Assembly: GCF_002863865.1 (NCBI RefSeq)
Contig: NZ_CP022684.1
Span: forward strand, 1,579,501-1,643,500
Reading direction: 5' to 3'
DNA length: 64,000 nucleotides
Source: Ketobacter alkanivorans
GTDB taxonomy: Bacteria; Pseudomonadota; Gammaproteobacteria; Pseudomonadales; Ketobacteraceae
Part shown: piece by piece, positions 1 to 9,820 of the stretch
Position numbering within the stretch: the first letter of the stretch is position 1
Layout of the letters: the number at the start of each line of letters is the position of its first letter
Made by a program: the position numbers and the translations under genes
The notes under the pieces: generated by a model
Told to the model about the DNA's origin: nothing
Database searches by the model: none
What the model saw: only the letters and a program-made list of their open reading frames with translations

Positions 1-459
1 CTTGCGGGCAGGTCGCTCCACTTCTACACCTTGACGAGCCAATTTGTACAGTGGTTGACCATTATGCTTGAGGGCTGAATACATAGAAGGGATCTGTTCG
101 ATCTCCCCGGTAAACTGTTCCAACACCGGCAGCAAAGCTGCCTGGGTCAAGCCATCGGTAGAACAGCGCTCTACCACTTCGCCATCAGCATCAGAGGTAT
201 CTGTGCGTTCGCCCCACTTTGCTTTCACAACATAGGCTTTGTCTGCATCCAGAAGAAACTGGGAAAACTTGGTCGCCTCACCAAAACACAGCGGTAATAC
301 ACCAGTCGCTAATGGATCAAGGCTGCCGGTATGCCCTGCTTTAGCGGCACCGTACATACGCTTGATCCGTTGCAGGATTTCATTGGAGGTACAGCCAGGT
401 GGCTTATCCAGCACCAATACGCCATCAATGGCCCGGCCTCGATTTCGTCGTTTTGCCAA
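1..459 (-). CDS. truB: tRNA pseudouridine(55) synthase TruB, 3' part cut by window edge
   Basis: Makes pseudouridine 55 in the T-loop of tRNAs. About 153 N-terminal codons are present; the C-terminal half lies outside the window. The catalytic region [12 protein letters not shown] is visible and its Asp falls at residue 48, the same place as in E. coli TruB. No ATG precedes the conserved [12 protein letters not shown] start, so I place the start at a TTG at 457-459. It is preceded by GGAG inside the end of rbfA and lies 2 nt after the rbfA stop. It is the last visible gene of the rimP-nusA-infB-rbfA-truB operon, so translational coupling to rbfA is likely. Confidence 0.93.
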   Translation of the reverse strand, partial: MAKRRNRGRAIDGVLVLDKPPGCTSNEILQRIKRMYGAAKAGHTGSLDPLATGVLPLCFGEATKFSQFLLDADKAYVVKAKWGERTDTSDADGEVVERCSTDGLTQAALLPVLEQFTGEIEQIPSMYSALKHNGQPLYKLARQGVEVERPARK

Positions 460-461
460 AC

Positions 462-881
462 TTATTCTCCGACCGATTCGCCAGGCTCATCATCACCATG
501 CCGGGCTTTATCTTTCGCAACGGCTTGATCAATAAGACGTGACATTCGAGGACCATCCACGATGGTGTGGTCATAGTGAAAACGTAAGCGAGGCATAACG
601 CGCAACTGAATACTTTTGGCCAAAAGACTGCGCAGGAAACCAGCGGCATGATCCAGCACCTCGAGGGATTCCTGCACGTTTTGATCTCCATCTATGCCCA
701 TAAACGTGACATAAACATCGGCGTACGCCAGATCTTTACTAACGTTCACACTGTTAATAGTCACCATACCAACCCGAGGATCCTTGATCTCCCGCTGCAA
801 TAGCATGGCCAGATCACGCTGGATCTGGTCAGCTATTCGATCAGTACGTTTGTAACCCCGAGCACTGTGACGCAATGCCAA
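462..881 (-). CDS. rbfA: 30S ribosome-binding factor A
   Basis: A small KH-type RNA-binding protein that helps late 30S subunit maturation and 16S 5' processing; it is a cold-shock factor in E. coli. The 139 aa length is typical. The family core is seen in [18 protein letters not shown] near the N-terminus, the [10 protein letters not shown] strand, and the PRLRFHYD segment before an acidic tail. It lies between infB and truB as in most gammaproteobacteria: 7 nt separate the infB stop from the ATG here, and truB follows within 2 nt. It is cotranscribed on the minus strand. Confidence 0.97.
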   Translation of the reverse strand: MALRHSARGYKRTDRIADQIQRDLAMLLQREIKDPRVGMVTINSVNVSKDLAYADVYVTFMGIDGDQNVQESLEVLDHAAGFLRSLLAKSIQLRVMPRLRFHYDHTIVDGPRMSRLIDQAVAKDKARHGDDEPGESVGE

Positions 882-888
882 TTACCTC

Positions 889-3582
889 TTATATGGTACG
901 AGCTACTTTTTTCACGCTGAAAACTTCGATCTTGTCGCCAGCTTTCACATCGTTGTAGCTCTTAACTGCGATACCACATTCGATACCAGCATTAACTTCG
1001 TTCACGTCATCTTTGAAGCGACGCAGCGATTCCAATTCACCCTGGAACACCACCACATCATCACGCAGTACGCGGATAGGTTTGTTTCGATAGAGCGTGC
1101 CTTCAATTACTTTACAACCCGCTACCGCACCAAACTTAGATGAGCGGAACACATCACGCACTTCAGCCACACCCATAATTTCTTCACGCAACTCAGGTGC
1201 AAGCAAGCCAGACATAGCATTCTTAACATCTTCAATGATGTCGTAAATAACGCTGTAGTAACGCAGCTCGATGTCTTCTTCCTGGCACAGCTTACGCGCT
1301 GAACCATCGGCACGAACGTTGAAACCAATCACTACCGCACTGGAAGTCAACGCCAGGTTGACGTCGGACTCGTTGATACCACCAACCCCAGACGACACGA
1401 TATTGACTCGAACTTCATCGGTAGACAGATCAACCAATGCGGTCTGCAAGGCTTCCAAAGAACCCCGCACATCGGTTTTCAATACGATATTGACCGAGGC
1501 TGCTTCGCCAGACCCCATGTTCTCGAAGATATTTTCCAACTTGGTGGCTTGCTGGCGAGCCAGACGGTTATGGCGCAGTTTCTTCTGACGGAACTCAGCC
1601 ACTTCACGTGCCTTACGCTCATCAGGTACGACCTGGAACTCTTCTCCGGCATCAGGCGCACCGGCCAGACCCAGGATTTCGACCGGAATTGACGGGCCAG
1701 CTTCTTTAATCGGCTTGCCGTTCTCATCCAGCATGGCTCGCACGCGACCAAAGTGTTCGCCCGCCAGTACCATATCGCCGTGATTCAAAATACCGTTTTG
1801 AACCAGCAGGCTGGCTACCACACCACGCCCTTTATCGACGCGAGATTCGATGACAATACCTTTAGCTGCCCCGGTGGACACCGCTTTCAGCTCCAGTACT
1901 TCTGCCTGCAGCAACACTGCATCCAACAGCTCATCGATGCCCATGCCGGTGTGAGCAGACACGTGCACAAACTGAGTGTCGCCGCCCCACTCTTCAGAGA
2001 TAACTTCTTTCTGAGAAAGGTCAGACTTAACCCGCTCAGGGTCAGCGTCTTCTTTATCCATTTTGTTAACAGCAACGATGATCGGCACGTTCGCCGCACG
2101 AGCGTGATCAATCGCTTCTGCTGTTTGCGGCATCATGCCATCATCTGCCGCTACCACCAGGATAACGATATCTGTACAGGAAGCACCCCGCGCCCGCATT
2201 TGCGTAAATGCAGCGTGTCCGGGTGTATCCAGGAACGTAATCATGCCGTGGCCGGTTTCAACGTGGTATGCACCGATATGCTGCGTTATACCACCCGCTT
2301 CACCTGCTGCTACGCGGGTACGACGGATGTAATCCAGCAATGACGTTTTACCATGATCAACGTGACCCATAATGGTGACAACGGGGGCACGCGGAGACTT
2401 ATCGCCTTCAGACTGAGAATCTTCCAAGTGCTCGACCAGGGAATCCTCAACGGCGTCCTCGCTGACCAGTTTCACGTTGTGTCCAAACTCTTCAACAATC
2501 AACTGCGCAGTATCACGATCGATGGACTGATTCATCGTTGCCATGATGCCCAAGTTAAACAGGGATTTGACAACGGAAGCACCTTTTATAGACATCTGCT
2601 GCGCGAGGTCGGACACGGTAATGCTGTCGCCCAACGCCACTTCGCGCACCACAGGGCCAGTAGGATTCTGGAAGCCATGTCGATTAACTCGAGATGCCGA
2701 TACTTTAGGAACGATTCTTCGCTCCGGCTGCTTATCTTTACCCTTTTTCTTCGGCACTTTTCGGGCACGCTTAGCCTGACGGGCTTCGCGATCAAGGCTG
2801 TCTTCAAACGCACGCTTAACAATGGCGTCCTTCTCTTCTTCCAACAGCACTTCTTCTTTAGTTTCAGGCTCTTTGCTGCGCCCTTCCAACTCACGAGCTA
2901 TGCGACGAGCTTCTTCCAGAGTGCGCTGGCTGGCTTCTTCTTCCGCTTTTTTACGAGCTTCCTCACGACGCTTGGCGTCTTCAGCACGGCGCGCATCTTC
3001 GGCCGCCTGCTCTTCAGGGGTAAGCTCCGGCTTCTCTGGCTTTTCGGCCTTTTTAGGCGCTTCTTTCTTAGCAGGAGCCTTTTTGCTCGGCTTTTCAGCT
3101 GCTGGTTTCTCTTCAGCTGCCGCCTTTTTGGCTTCTTCGGCCCGGCGCGCTTCCTCGGCAGCTTTTTTCTCTGCCTCGATGCGTTCTTGCTCGGCTTTCT
3201 TCGCCGCTTCTTCTGCTGCGCGCGCTTCCTCTTCCAAACGAGCTGCTTCTTCTGCTTTGGCTGCCTCTTCAGCTTCTACCGACGAGCGCTTTACATAGGT
3301 ACGCTTCTTACGCACTTCAACGTTGACGGTTTTGCTGCGACCCTGAGAGCCGCTCACTTTCAGAGTACTCACACTCTTGCGCTTCAAGGTGATTTTCTTG
3401 GGTGCGGAATCAGATTCACCATGGGAGCGTTTCAAGTGCGCCAACAGTTGCTCTTTCTCATTATCCGAGACAGCTTGCGCTGCGTCTTTGTGAGCCAGCC
3501 CCGCGTCTTTCATTTGCTGCAATAAGGTCTCTACGGGTACACCCACGACATCTGCTAGCTGTTCGACGGTCACTTCTGCCAT
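889..3582 (-). CDS. infB: Translation initiation factor IF-2
   Basis: GTPase that brings initiator fMet-tRNA to the 30S subunit and promotes subunit joining. 897 aa. Order of parts: IF2 N-terminal domain (about 1-50), a long Ala/Glu/Lys-rich charged linker (about 100-285), a second N-type domain (about 315-365), then the G domain with P-loop GHVDHGKT at 406-413, DTPGH and NKMD, and the C-terminal fMet-tRNA-binding domains. A GTG five codons upstream (3597) is possible, but its Shine-Dalgarno bases abut it directly. I therefore chose the ATG at 3582, which gives the family N-terminus [10 protein letters not shown]. The low-complexity linker produces long spurious open frames on the plus strand. 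Confidence 0.97.
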   Translation of the reverse strand: MAEVTVEQLADVVGVPVETLLQQMKDAGLAHKDAAQAVSDNEKEQLLAHLKRSHGESDSAPKKITLKRKSVSTLKVSGSQGRSKTVNVEVRKKRTYVKRSSVEAEEAAKAEEAARLEEEARAAEEAAKKAEQERIEAEKKAAEEARRAEEAKKAAAEEKPAAEKPSKKAPAKKEAPKKAEKPEKPELTPEEQAAEDARRAEDAKRREEARKKAEEEASQRTLEEARRIARELEGRSKEPETKEEVLLEEEKDAIVKRAFEDSLDREARQAKRARKVPKKKGKDKQPERRIVPKVSASRVNRHGFQNPTGPVVREVALGDSITVSDLAQQMSIKGASVVKSLFNLGIMATMNQSIDRDTAQLIVEEFGHNVKLVSEDAVEDSLVEHLEDSQSEGDKSPRAPVVTIMGHVDHGKTSLLDYIRRTRVAAGEAGGITQHIGAYHVETGHGMITFLDTPGHAAFTQMRARGASCTDIVILVVAADDGMMPQTAEAIDHARAANVPIIVAVNKMDKEDADPERVKSDLSQKEVISEEWGGDTQFVHVSAHTGMGIDELLDAVLLQAEVLELKAVSTGAAKGIVIESRVDKGRGVVASLLVQNGILNHGDMVLAGEHFGRVRAMLDENGKPIKEAGPSIPVEILGLAGAPDAGEEFQVVPDERKAREVAEFRQKKLRHNRLARQQATKLENIFENMGSGEAASVNIVLKTDVRGSLEALQTALVDLSTDEVRVNIVSSGVGGINESDVNLALTSSAVVIGFNVRADGSARKLCQEEDIELRYYSVIYDIIEDVKNAMSGLLAPELREEIMGVAEVRDVFRSSKFGAVAGCKVIEGTLYRNKPIRVLRDDVVVFQGELESLRRFKDDVNEVNAGIECGIAVKSYNDVKAGDKIEVFSVKKVARTI

Positions 3583-3641
3583 ATCAGCGTCTCTCACTCC
3601 TGTTCTTCGTGCCTGTTAGTTGCTTGGGGTTAAGGATCAGG

Positions 3642-5138
3642 TTATTCCTGACCCTCAAACCATGGGGCACGTGCAGTCATAATCAATTGCGCGGCGCGTT
3701 CTTCATCAATGCCTTCGATGTCTAAAATATCATCGACGGCTTGCTCAGCCAGATCATCCATTGTGATGATACCGGCCTTGGCCAGCGCGTAGGCGGTGGT
3801 TTTATCCATACCGTCCATATTCAGCAGATCTTCAGCAGGCGCCTGCTCGCCTTCAAGCTTCTCTTCTGATACCAATGCTTTGGTCAGCAGAGCGTCTTTG
3901 GCCCGACGACGCAGCTCATCCACCACATCTTCGTCGAAGCCGTCGATTGACATCATTTCTTCTTTTGGTACGTAGGCCACTTCTTCCAGACTGGTAAAGC
4001 CTTCTTCAACCAGAACAACTGCCACATCTTCATCAATGTCCAGATCGTTCATGAAGCGCTCAACCAGCTCTCCGGCTTCTTCTTCTTGCTTGCTCTGGGC
4101 CTGATCGATGGTCATTACGTTCAGATCCCAACCAGACAGTTCGCTGGCCAAACGGATATTCTGACCACCTTTACCGATAGCCTGAGCCAGTTGTTCTTCA
4201 TCTACTGCGATGTCCATGGCGTGACGATCTTCATCTACCACGATCGACACCACATCAGCCGGTGACATAGCGTTAATCACGAACTGTGCAACGTTGTCGT
4301 CCCACAGCACGATATCGATACGCTCACCACTTAACTCGTTGGAAACCGCTTGCACCCGGGCACCACGCATACCAACACAGGCTCCCACAGGATCCACTCG
4401 CTGATCGTGGGTTTTCACCGCAATTTTGGCACGTGCACCTGGGTCGCGAGCCGCACCTTTAATTTCAATCAAGTCTTCGCCAATTTCAGGCACCTCGATC
4501 TTGAACAGCTCGATTAACATCTCAGGGCGTGTGCGGCTCACAAACAATTGCGGCCCACGGTTCTCACGATTCACATCATGCAGTACCGCGCGAACACGAT
4601 CGTTCATGCGAAACGTTTCACGGGGAATCATTTCATCACGGGGCAGCAGAGCTTCTGCGTTATTGCCCAGATCGAGGATGACGCTGTCTCGGGTCACTTT
4701 CTTGACCGTGCCGCTAATCAGTTCACCAATGCGATCCAAATAGGCTTCTATGACCTGCTGACGTTCGGCCTCACGGACCTTTTGGACGATAACCTGCTTG
4801 GCGGTCTGGGCGGCAATACGACCAAAATCGATGGATTCAATCGGCTCTTCCCAGGTGTCACCAATATTCAGGGACTTGTCCACGTCATGGGCTTCATCAA
4901 GCGTCAAATGACGTCCGGGGAATTCGAAGTCTTCATCGGCCACAACGTGCCAAAGACGATAGCTATCGTAATCACCCGTGACCCGGTCGATATTGACTCG
5001 AATCTCTACATCATCGGAAGGGAATCGCTTTTTAGTGGCCGTTGCCAGCGCCAATTCTACTGCGCCGAAGATCACGTCCTTATCAACGCCTTTCTCGTTA
5101 GATACGGTATCCGCTACCATTAATATTTCTTTGCTCAT
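3642..5138 (-). CDS. nusA: Transcription termination/antitermination factor NusA
   Basis: RNA polymerase-associated factor that modulates pausing, intrinsic and Rho-dependent termination, and rRNA antitermination. 498 aa, the usual gammaproteobacterial length. In order: N-terminal RNAP-binding domain (about 1-130), S1 domain (about 135-200), two KH domains including the [16 protein letters not shown] loop, and two C-terminal acidic helix-hairpin repeats (about 365-490) that bind the alpha subunit CTD. It sits between rimP (49 nt upstream) and infB (59 nt downstream), the classic operon order. In E. coli NusA and IF2 autoregulate this operon; no operator is visible here. Confidence 0.98.
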   Translation of the reverse strand: MSKEILMVADTVSNEKGVDKDVIFGAVELALATATKKRFPSDDVEIRVNIDRVTGDYDSYRLWHVVADEDFEFPGRHLTLDEAHDVDKSLNIGDTWEEPIESIDFGRIAAQTAKQVIVQKVREAERQQVIEAYLDRIGELISGTVKKVTRDSVILDLGNNAEALLPRDEMIPRETFRMNDRVRAVLHDVNRENRGPQLFVSRTRPEMLIELFKIEVPEIGEDLIEIKGAARDPGARAKIAVKTHDQRVDPVGACVGMRGARVQAVSNELSGERIDIVLWDDNVAQFVINAMSPADVVSIVVDEDRHAMDIAVDEEQLAQAIGKGGQNIRLASELSGWDLNVMTIDQAQSKQEEEAGELVERFMNDLDIDEDVAVVLVEEGFTSLEEVAYVPKEEMMSIDGFDEDVVDELRRRAKDALLTKALVSEEKLEGEQAPAEDLLNMDGMDKTTAYALAKAGIITMDDLAEQAVDDILDIEGIDEERAAQLIMTARAPWFEGQE

Positions 5139-5187
5139 TTCACTGCCTCACCCTGAGACTGCGCACGATAGAGTATCTATCAGCACG

Positions 5188-5649
5188 TTAGTCGAATATT
5201 GGGACCAGGTTTGCCTTATCAATTTGGTTGATGGAAACGGTCAGCTGCTGCTTATCTACTTCAAAGGTGAGCGAATCATCTTTCGCTTCCAACAGCTTGC
5301 CGGTGAAATTCCTCATGCCGTTAATGGCCATCTGCAAACGAACTTTGATCAACTCTCCTGAATAACAGGCGAACTGATCAAAGTTGAATAGGGGTCTGTC
5401 CATGCCTGGAGAAGATACCTCCAGGTTGTACTCGCCACTGATTGGGTCTTCTACATCCAGCACTCCACTGACCTGATGAGACGCTGCCTCACAGTTTTCA
5501 ATGGTTACGCCATCTGCAGAATCTATGTACACACGCAGCACAGAGTGTGGCCCCTGGGACAAGAACTCTATGCCCCATAGATCCATCCCTACAGCATTGA
5601 CTGCGGGTTCTAGCATTTCTCTCAGAGATTCGATTCGTTTTGAGGACAC
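5188..5649 (-). CDS. rimP: Ribosome maturation factor RimP
   Basis: Assists 30S subunit assembly. 153 aa, with the family signature segments GVTIENCEAASHQVSGVLD and the EVSSPGMDRPLF stretch, followed by the C-terminal SH3-like domain ending in NQIDKANLVPIF. The start codon is GTG at 5649, preceded by an AAGGA stretch about 6 nt upstream; no better ATG exists upstream. It is the first protein gene of the nusA-infB-rbfA-truB operon and is separated from the upstream tRNA genes by a strong hairpin at 5762-5789. Confidence 0.95.
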   Translation of the reverse strand: MSSKRIESLREMLEPAVNAVGMDLWGIEFLSQGPHSVLRVYIDSADGVTIENCEAASHQVSGVLDVEDPISGEYNLEVSSPGMDRPLFNFDQFACYSGELIKVRLQMAINGMRNFTGKLLEAKDDSLTFEVDKQQLTVSINQIDKANLVPIFD

Positions 5650-5990
5650 GTAATCCTTGGCTCTTCTCTTAAATCACAAACAAAAAGTGGGCACCAAGGC
5701 CCACGACTGTTTGGCCTGAGGTGGTCGGTTGAGACTGCCTGCGGCCAAAACTTATCCTAACAAAAAGCCCCTATATGTAGGGGCTTTTTATAATTCTTAC
5801 TACTAGCTCTGCTCGGATAAAACCTAAACTTGCAAGGCTTTAACCCAGTCCCATCGGCTGCGGATTATAGCAATGATTGACTCAGCGCTTCAACCACAAT
5901 GCCATACTGCAAACAAACTAAAGAGACTTCAGAGTCGCTTCAGTGGTTTAACAGGGCTGGTAACTCCTGAAAAACCACTGAGCATTTGAT
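5650..5990. other. rimP leader / tRNA(fMet) trailer region
   Basis: No protein gene is supported in this 341-base stretch. It holds the bidirectional terminator at 5762-5789. It also holds a long-armed inverted repeat at 5941-5980 (CAGTGGTTT pairing with AAACCACTG across a loop of about 20 nt), just 3' of tRNA(fMet) in the direction of its transcription and without a U-tract. The rimP operon promoter should lie between 5650 and 5760, but I cannot pick convincing -35/-10 boxes. Confidence 0.5.
5762..5789 (-). terminator. Intrinsic terminator between tRNA(fMet) and rimP
   Basis: A perfect 12-bp stem (AAAAAGCCCCTA with TAGGGGCTTTTT) and a 4-nt loop; each arm ends in a run of five T on the outgoing side, so it can work on either strand. 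On the minus strand it follows the two tRNA genes and precedes rimP. It therefore ends tRNA transcription or attenuates read-through into the nusA operon. Confidence 0.85.
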
Positions 5991-6067
<77 letters not shown>

Positions 6068-6081
6068 TCGACAAGACGCGC

Positions 6082-6110
6082 ATCTTAGAGACTTTATTTT
6101 GACCTGTCAA
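6082..6110 (-). promoter_or_regulatory. Sigma-70 promoter of tRNA-fMet
   Basis: On the minus strand TTGACA (6110-6105) is separated by exactly 17 nt from TAAGAT (6087-6082). The mature tRNA 5' end lies 15 nt past the -10 box, leaving a short leader for RNase P. It is the best-matching housekeeping promoter seen in the window. Confidence 0.85.
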
Positions 6111-6198
6111 CACAATTCCAAAAATAAAGGTTCATCTAAGTGCTGGTAATTAAAACTATTTTTCTAACAACCCCCATTACGGCGGGCGCTTTGAATAA

Positions 6199-6285
6199 TG
6201 GTGCCGAAGGCCGGACTTGAACCGGCACGACCAGAAGGCCACTACCCCCTCAAGATAGCGTGTCTACCAATTTCACCACTTCGGC
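6199..6285 (-). tRNA. tRNA-Leu (anticodon GAG)
   Basis: 87 nt with an encoded CCA and the long variable arm of class II tRNAs. The acceptor stem starts GCCGAAG and ends CTTCGGC. The anticodon loop TTGAGGG gives anticodon GAG (6249-6251), and the T-loop is GGTTCAAGTCC. It lies just downstream of secG, matching the secG-leuU arrangement in E. coli, and probably is cotranscribed with secG. Confidence 0.95.
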
Positions 6286-6349
6286 GGGGAGGCATAATTT
6301 AACGGATAACGCGTTGACGTTCCACAGAAATTACGCCTGATTCGTGCAT

Positions 6350-6751
6350 TTATTCTACCGGGGCGGACTCTACAGGCGCATCTGCCGCTTCGACAGCGGG
6401 TGCAGCAGGCACGTCTGAAACCGGCTCAGCTTCTTCTTGATACTGAGGCACATCGGTTTCTACTGCTTGCTCTACCTGCACATCCGGCGCGTCAAAAGAA
6501 AGCTCGCCTCCTGCGGCTTTGTCCCGGGCAATATAGGCGAGCCCTAAACAAACCACAAAAAACACTCCAGCAAGAAGCCATGAGGATTTAGTCAGGAAGT
6601 TGCCCGTACCGGCACTGCCAAATACGGTTTGGGATGCTCCCCCACCGAACGACGCTCCTGCATCAGCTCCTTTACCCTGCTGTATCAACACCAGACCGAT
6701 CAGGGCCAGCGCCACACACACCAACACGATCAACAATACGGTTTCTATCAT
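6350..6751 (-). CDS. secG: Preprotein translocase subunit SecG
   Basis: Small inner-membrane subunit of the SecYEG channel that aids SecA-driven export. 133 aa. Two membrane segments (about 3-22 and 54-74) flank the conserved cytoplasmic loop QQGKGADAGASFGGGASQTVFGS. The C-terminal 50 residues are an acidic, Pro/Ala-rich tail typical of pseudomonad-type SecG. It lies 13 nt downstream of tpiA and upstream of tRNA-Leu. Confidence 0.96.
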   Translation of the reverse strand: MIETVLLIVLVCVALALIGLVLIQQGKGADAGASFGGGASQTVFGSAGTGNFLTKSSWLLAGVFFVVCLGLAYIARDKAAGGELSFDAPDVQVEQAVETDVPQYQEEAEPVSDVPAAPAVEAADAPVESAPVE

Positions 6752-6764
6752 TTTAATTTCCTAA

Positions 6765-7514
6765 TTACTCTGCCGCCTGGCAGATCGCCAAAAATTCTTC
6801 TGCGTCCAGTGACGCACCACCGATCAACCCACCATCAATATCGGCACAACTGAAAAGCTCTGCCGCATTGGATGCTTTAACGCTGCCTCCGTAAAGGATC
6901 GACAGCTTTGAAGCTACTGCTTCATCCAGGTCACGCAGACACATGCGCAATATTTCATGCACTTCCTGCGCCTGACCCGGGGTGGCCGTAAGGCCTGTAC
7001 CAATAGCCCATACCGGCTCGTAAGCCAAAATAGCGCCAGCAAACGATGCTATGCCTGCTTTATCAACAACCGCCATCAGCTGCTGCAGCACAACGGTATT
7101 CGTTTCACCCGACTCACGCTGCTCCAGAGTTTCTCCCACACAGAGAATGGGGGTCAACCCAGCAGCCAATGCAGCGCAAAATTTATCCGCTATCACGTCA
7201 TCCTGCTCGGAAAACAAGGCCCGCCGCTCAGAGTGCCCCAGTATGACATGAGTGCAACCAAAGTCTTTCAGCATCTCCAGCGAGACTTCGCCAGTATAGG
7301 CACCGGCGGTATGCTGGCTTACATTTTGTGCCCCCCACTGTATAGGTGAACCACTCAGCTCATCTGATACCTGGGACAAATAGGGAAACGGCGCACAAAC
7401 AATCACTTGCGTACGGCCAGGAGCCAAGCCGGCCTTGAGTCCACGCAACAGGGATGCAACGGTCGCCTTGGTGCCGTTCATTTTCCAGTTGCCTGCTACA
7501 ACAGCTGTCCGCAT
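6765..7514 (-). CDS. tpiA: Triose-phosphate isomerase
   Basis: Interconverts dihydroxyacetone phosphate and glyceraldehyde 3-phosphate in glycolysis and gluconeogenesis. 249 aa, the usual TIM-barrel length. Visible are the substrate Lys in GNWKMNG near the start, the catalytic His in ILGHSERR, the catalytic Glu in YEPVWAIGTG and the phosphate loop GGSV. The open frame extends upstream, but the ATG at 7514 gives the family N-terminus (MRTAVVAGNWKMNG) and has GGAGG 8-9 nt upstream. It follows glmM and precedes secG, as in Pseudomonas. Confidence 0.97.
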   Translation of the reverse strand: MRTAVVAGNWKMNGTKATVASLLRGLKAGLAPGRTQVIVCAPFPYLSQVSDELSGSPIQWGAQNVSQHTAGAYTGEVSLEMLKDFGCTHVILGHSERRALFSEQDDVIADKFCAALAAGLTPILCVGETLEQRESGETNTVVLQQLMAVVDKAGIASFAGAILAYEPVWAIGTGLTATPGQAQEVHEILRMCLRDLDEAVASKLSILYGGSVKASNAAELFSCADIDGGLIGGASLDAEEFLAICQAAE

Positions 7515-7582
7515 GCCATTCCGCCTCCAATTTAACAAGGCGGCAATGGTAGCGAAGAAGGTGTCAACATACAAGAATGGGG

Positions 7583-8926
7583 TTAGGTGCGAATGACCTC
7601 TTCCACCACATCGGCGATCTGTCGGCACAATGCAGCCACTTCATTGGCATTATCGCCTTCCACCATCACCCGAATTAGAGGTTCTGTTCCAGATGGGCGC
7701 AACAAGACACGCCCCCGCCCGGACAGTTGAGCCTCTGCCGTTTTCACTGCGTCCTGAACCTGCGGGATGCTGACGACTTCGCGCTTTTCAGGCAGGCGTA
7801 CGTTGATCATAACCTGGGGCAACTTGGCCATGCCGCCACGCAACTCCGCAAGAGTCTTATTCTGGGCCATCATCACCGCAAGCACCTGAAGGGCCGACAC
7901 GATGCCATCTCCGGTGGTAGTTTTATCCAGACACACAAGGTGACCTGACGATTCACCACCCAACAACCAGCTACGATCCCGCAATTGTTCCATTACATAA
8001 CGATCACCGACACTGGCCCGAATGAAATCTATACCCAACCCTTGCAAGGCCAGCTCGAGCCCATAGTTACTCATCAGCGTGCCAACCACCCCCCCTTGCA
8101 GGGCGTTATCCTGTTGACGGCCCTGGGCAATGATAAACAGAAGCTCGTCACCGTCCACCAACTCGCCCTCTGCATCCACCATCAATACGCGATCACCATC
8201 ACCATCAAAGGCGATGCCCAGATCAGCCCGCAGCTCCAGTACTTTTTCCTGTAACAGTTCAGGGTGAGTGGAACCACAGTTGAGGTTGATATTGAGCCCA
8301 TCTGGCTTCACAGCCATGGGAATAACTTCAGCGCCCAGCTCCTCGAACACCGCAGGGCCCGGAGCGTAGGTCGCCCCATTGGCGCAATCAACCACTACGC
8401 GCAGGCCTCGCAGTGAGAGATCCCGCGGGAAAGTACTTTTGCAGAACTCGATATAACGACCACGGGCATCCTCCAGCTTCCGGGTCTTACCGATCTGATC
8501 GGAAGGCACCGTATCCATGGGCAGATCCAGATAATCTTCAATGGCATGCTCCACGTCATCGGGCAATTTTTTGCCCTCGGTACAGAAAAACTTGATGCCA
8601 TTGTCGTAGTAAGGGTTGTGAGAAGCGCTGATCACGATACCTGCCGCCGCGCGGTAAGTTCGCGTTAGATAGGCAATGGCCGGGGTCGGCATTGGCCCCA
8701 GCAACATGACATCCACACCGGATGCGGACAAACCTGCCTCCAGCGCGGACTCGAACATGTAACCGGAGATACGCGTATCCTTGCCGATAAGTATTTTCTG
8801 CCGCCCCTCACCGGTGGCAAAGACTTTTCCCGCCGCCCAACCCAGCTTAAGCATGAATTCAGGTGTAATAGCGCCTTTACCCACCGCCCCACGAATACCA
8901 TCGGTTCCAAAATATCGCTTGCTCAT
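7583..8926 (-). CDS. glmM: Phosphoglucosamine mutase
   Basis: Converts glucosamine-6-phosphate to glucosamine-1-phosphate, feeding UDP-GlcNAc for peptidoglycan and LPS. 447 aa, the normal length. The phosphoserine loop [10 protein letters not shown] places the catalytic Ser at residue 102, as in E. coli; the metal loop DGDGDR and the C-terminal phosphate-binding [12 protein letters not shown] loop are present. The start [13 protein letters not shown] is canonical. It lies 24 nt after folP, with tpiA downstream, in the folP-glmM-tpiA-secG run. Confidence 0.98.
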   Translation of the reverse strand: MSKRYFGTDGIRGAVGKGAITPEFMLKLGWAAGKVFATGEGRQKILIGKDTRISGYMFESALEAGLSASGVDVMLLGPMPTPAIAYLTRTYRAAAGIVISASHNPYYDNGIKFFCTEGKKLPDDVEHAIEDYLDLPMDTVPSDQIGKTRKLEDARGRYIEFCKSTFPRDLSLRGLRVVVDCANGATYAPGPAVFEELGAEVIPMAVKPDGLNINLNCGSTHPELLQEKVLELRADLGIAFDGDGDRVLMVDAEGELVDGDELLFIIAQGRQQDNALQGGVVGTLMSNYGLELALQGLGIDFIRASVGDRYVMEQLRDRSWLLGGESSGHLVCLDKTTTGDGIVSALQVLAVMMAQNKTLAELRGGMAKLPQVMINVRLPEKREVVSIPQVQDAVKTAEAQLSGRGRVLLRPSGTEPLIRVMVEGDNANEVAALCRQIADVVEEVIRT

Positions 8927-8950
8927 TATTTTTCCTTAAATCGCTATAAA

Positions 8951-9805
8951 CTACGCCGTCTCCAGCACAGCGGAAACTATCTTTAGCGCATCCACCGTGG
9001 GCCCTACATCATGCACCCGGATGATACTGGCGCCGTTGTGCGCTGCAATGATGGCAGCAGCCACACTGCCATGGAGCCGCTCATCTACATGCTTGCCCAA
9101 TATCGCGCCAATCATAGATTTGCGCGACATCCCTACCAACACGGGGAAGCCTAACGCCACCAGCTGATCAAGATGCTTCAACAGGCTGAGATTATGTTGC
9201 AAACTTTTGCCAAAGCCAAAACCTGGGTCCAGCAGGATACGGTCATCGACAATCCCCGCATCACGGCAGGCACGGACCCGCTCCATAAGATAGCCAGCCA
9301 CATCGCTCACGACATTACTGTATTGAGGATTATTCTGCATTGAAACAGGATCACCCTGCATGTGCATAAGACAGACGGGAAGTGTGCTGTTTTTTGCACA
9401 CTCGAGGGCTCCCTCTCGCTCCAGGGCTCGCACGTCATTGATCAAACCGGCACCAGATGATTCGGCCTCCGCCATCACAGCGGGCGTACTGGTATCGACA
9501 GAAATGATCGCATCCACTTCAGCCGCCAGCGCCAGCACCACTGGGATCACCCGATCCAGTTCCTCTTGCTCTGAAACCGGATCGGCTCCCGGACGCGTAG
9601 ATTCACCCCCCACATCAATGATAGCGGCACCCTGGTCAACCATGCGCAGAGCCTGGCTGATGGCTTGCTCATGATTGCAGAATTTTCCACCATCGGAGAA
9701 CGAATCAGGCGTGACATTGAGCACACCCATAACAGCAGGTTTTGACAGATTTAAAAAACGGCCTCCGCACTGGAGACCGTTTGGGGGCGAACCTTTTTCG
9801 GGCAT
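8951..9805 (-). CDS. folP: Dihydropteroate synthase
   Basis: Condenses p-aminobenzoate with dihydropterin pyrophosphate in folate synthesis; it is the sulfonamide target. 284 aa TIM barrel. The signatures VLNVTPDSFSDGG and GGESTRPGA are near the N-terminus, with KSLQHNLSLLK and VGMSRKSMIG (substrate-binding Ser-Arg-Lys) later. It begins 15 nt after the ftsH stop and is followed by glmM. The N-terminal 20 residues are less conserved, so an internal start is possible though no better one is evident. Confidence 0.95.
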   Translation of the reverse strand: MPEKGSPPNGLQCGGRFLNLSKPAVMGVLNVTPDSFSDGGKFCNHEQAISQALRMVDQGAAIIDVGGESTRPGADPVSEQEELDRVIPVVLALAAEVDAIISVDTSTPAVMAEAESSGAGLINDVRALEREGALECAKNSTLPVCLMHMQGDPVSMQNNPQYSNVVSDVAGYLMERVRACRDAGIVDDRILLDPGFGFGKSLQHNLSLLKHLDQLVALGFPVLVGMSRKSMIGAILGKHVDERLHGSVAAAIIAAHNGASIIRVHDVGPTVDALKIVSAVLETA

Positions 9806-9820
9806 TCGCTTATCTTGATG

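Noticed and set aside
2353-3525. 390-aa open frame on the plus strand opposite infB
   Set aside because: It mirrors the Ala/Glu/Lys-rich IF2 linker, is composed of Phe/Arg/Ser runs, and has no family features.
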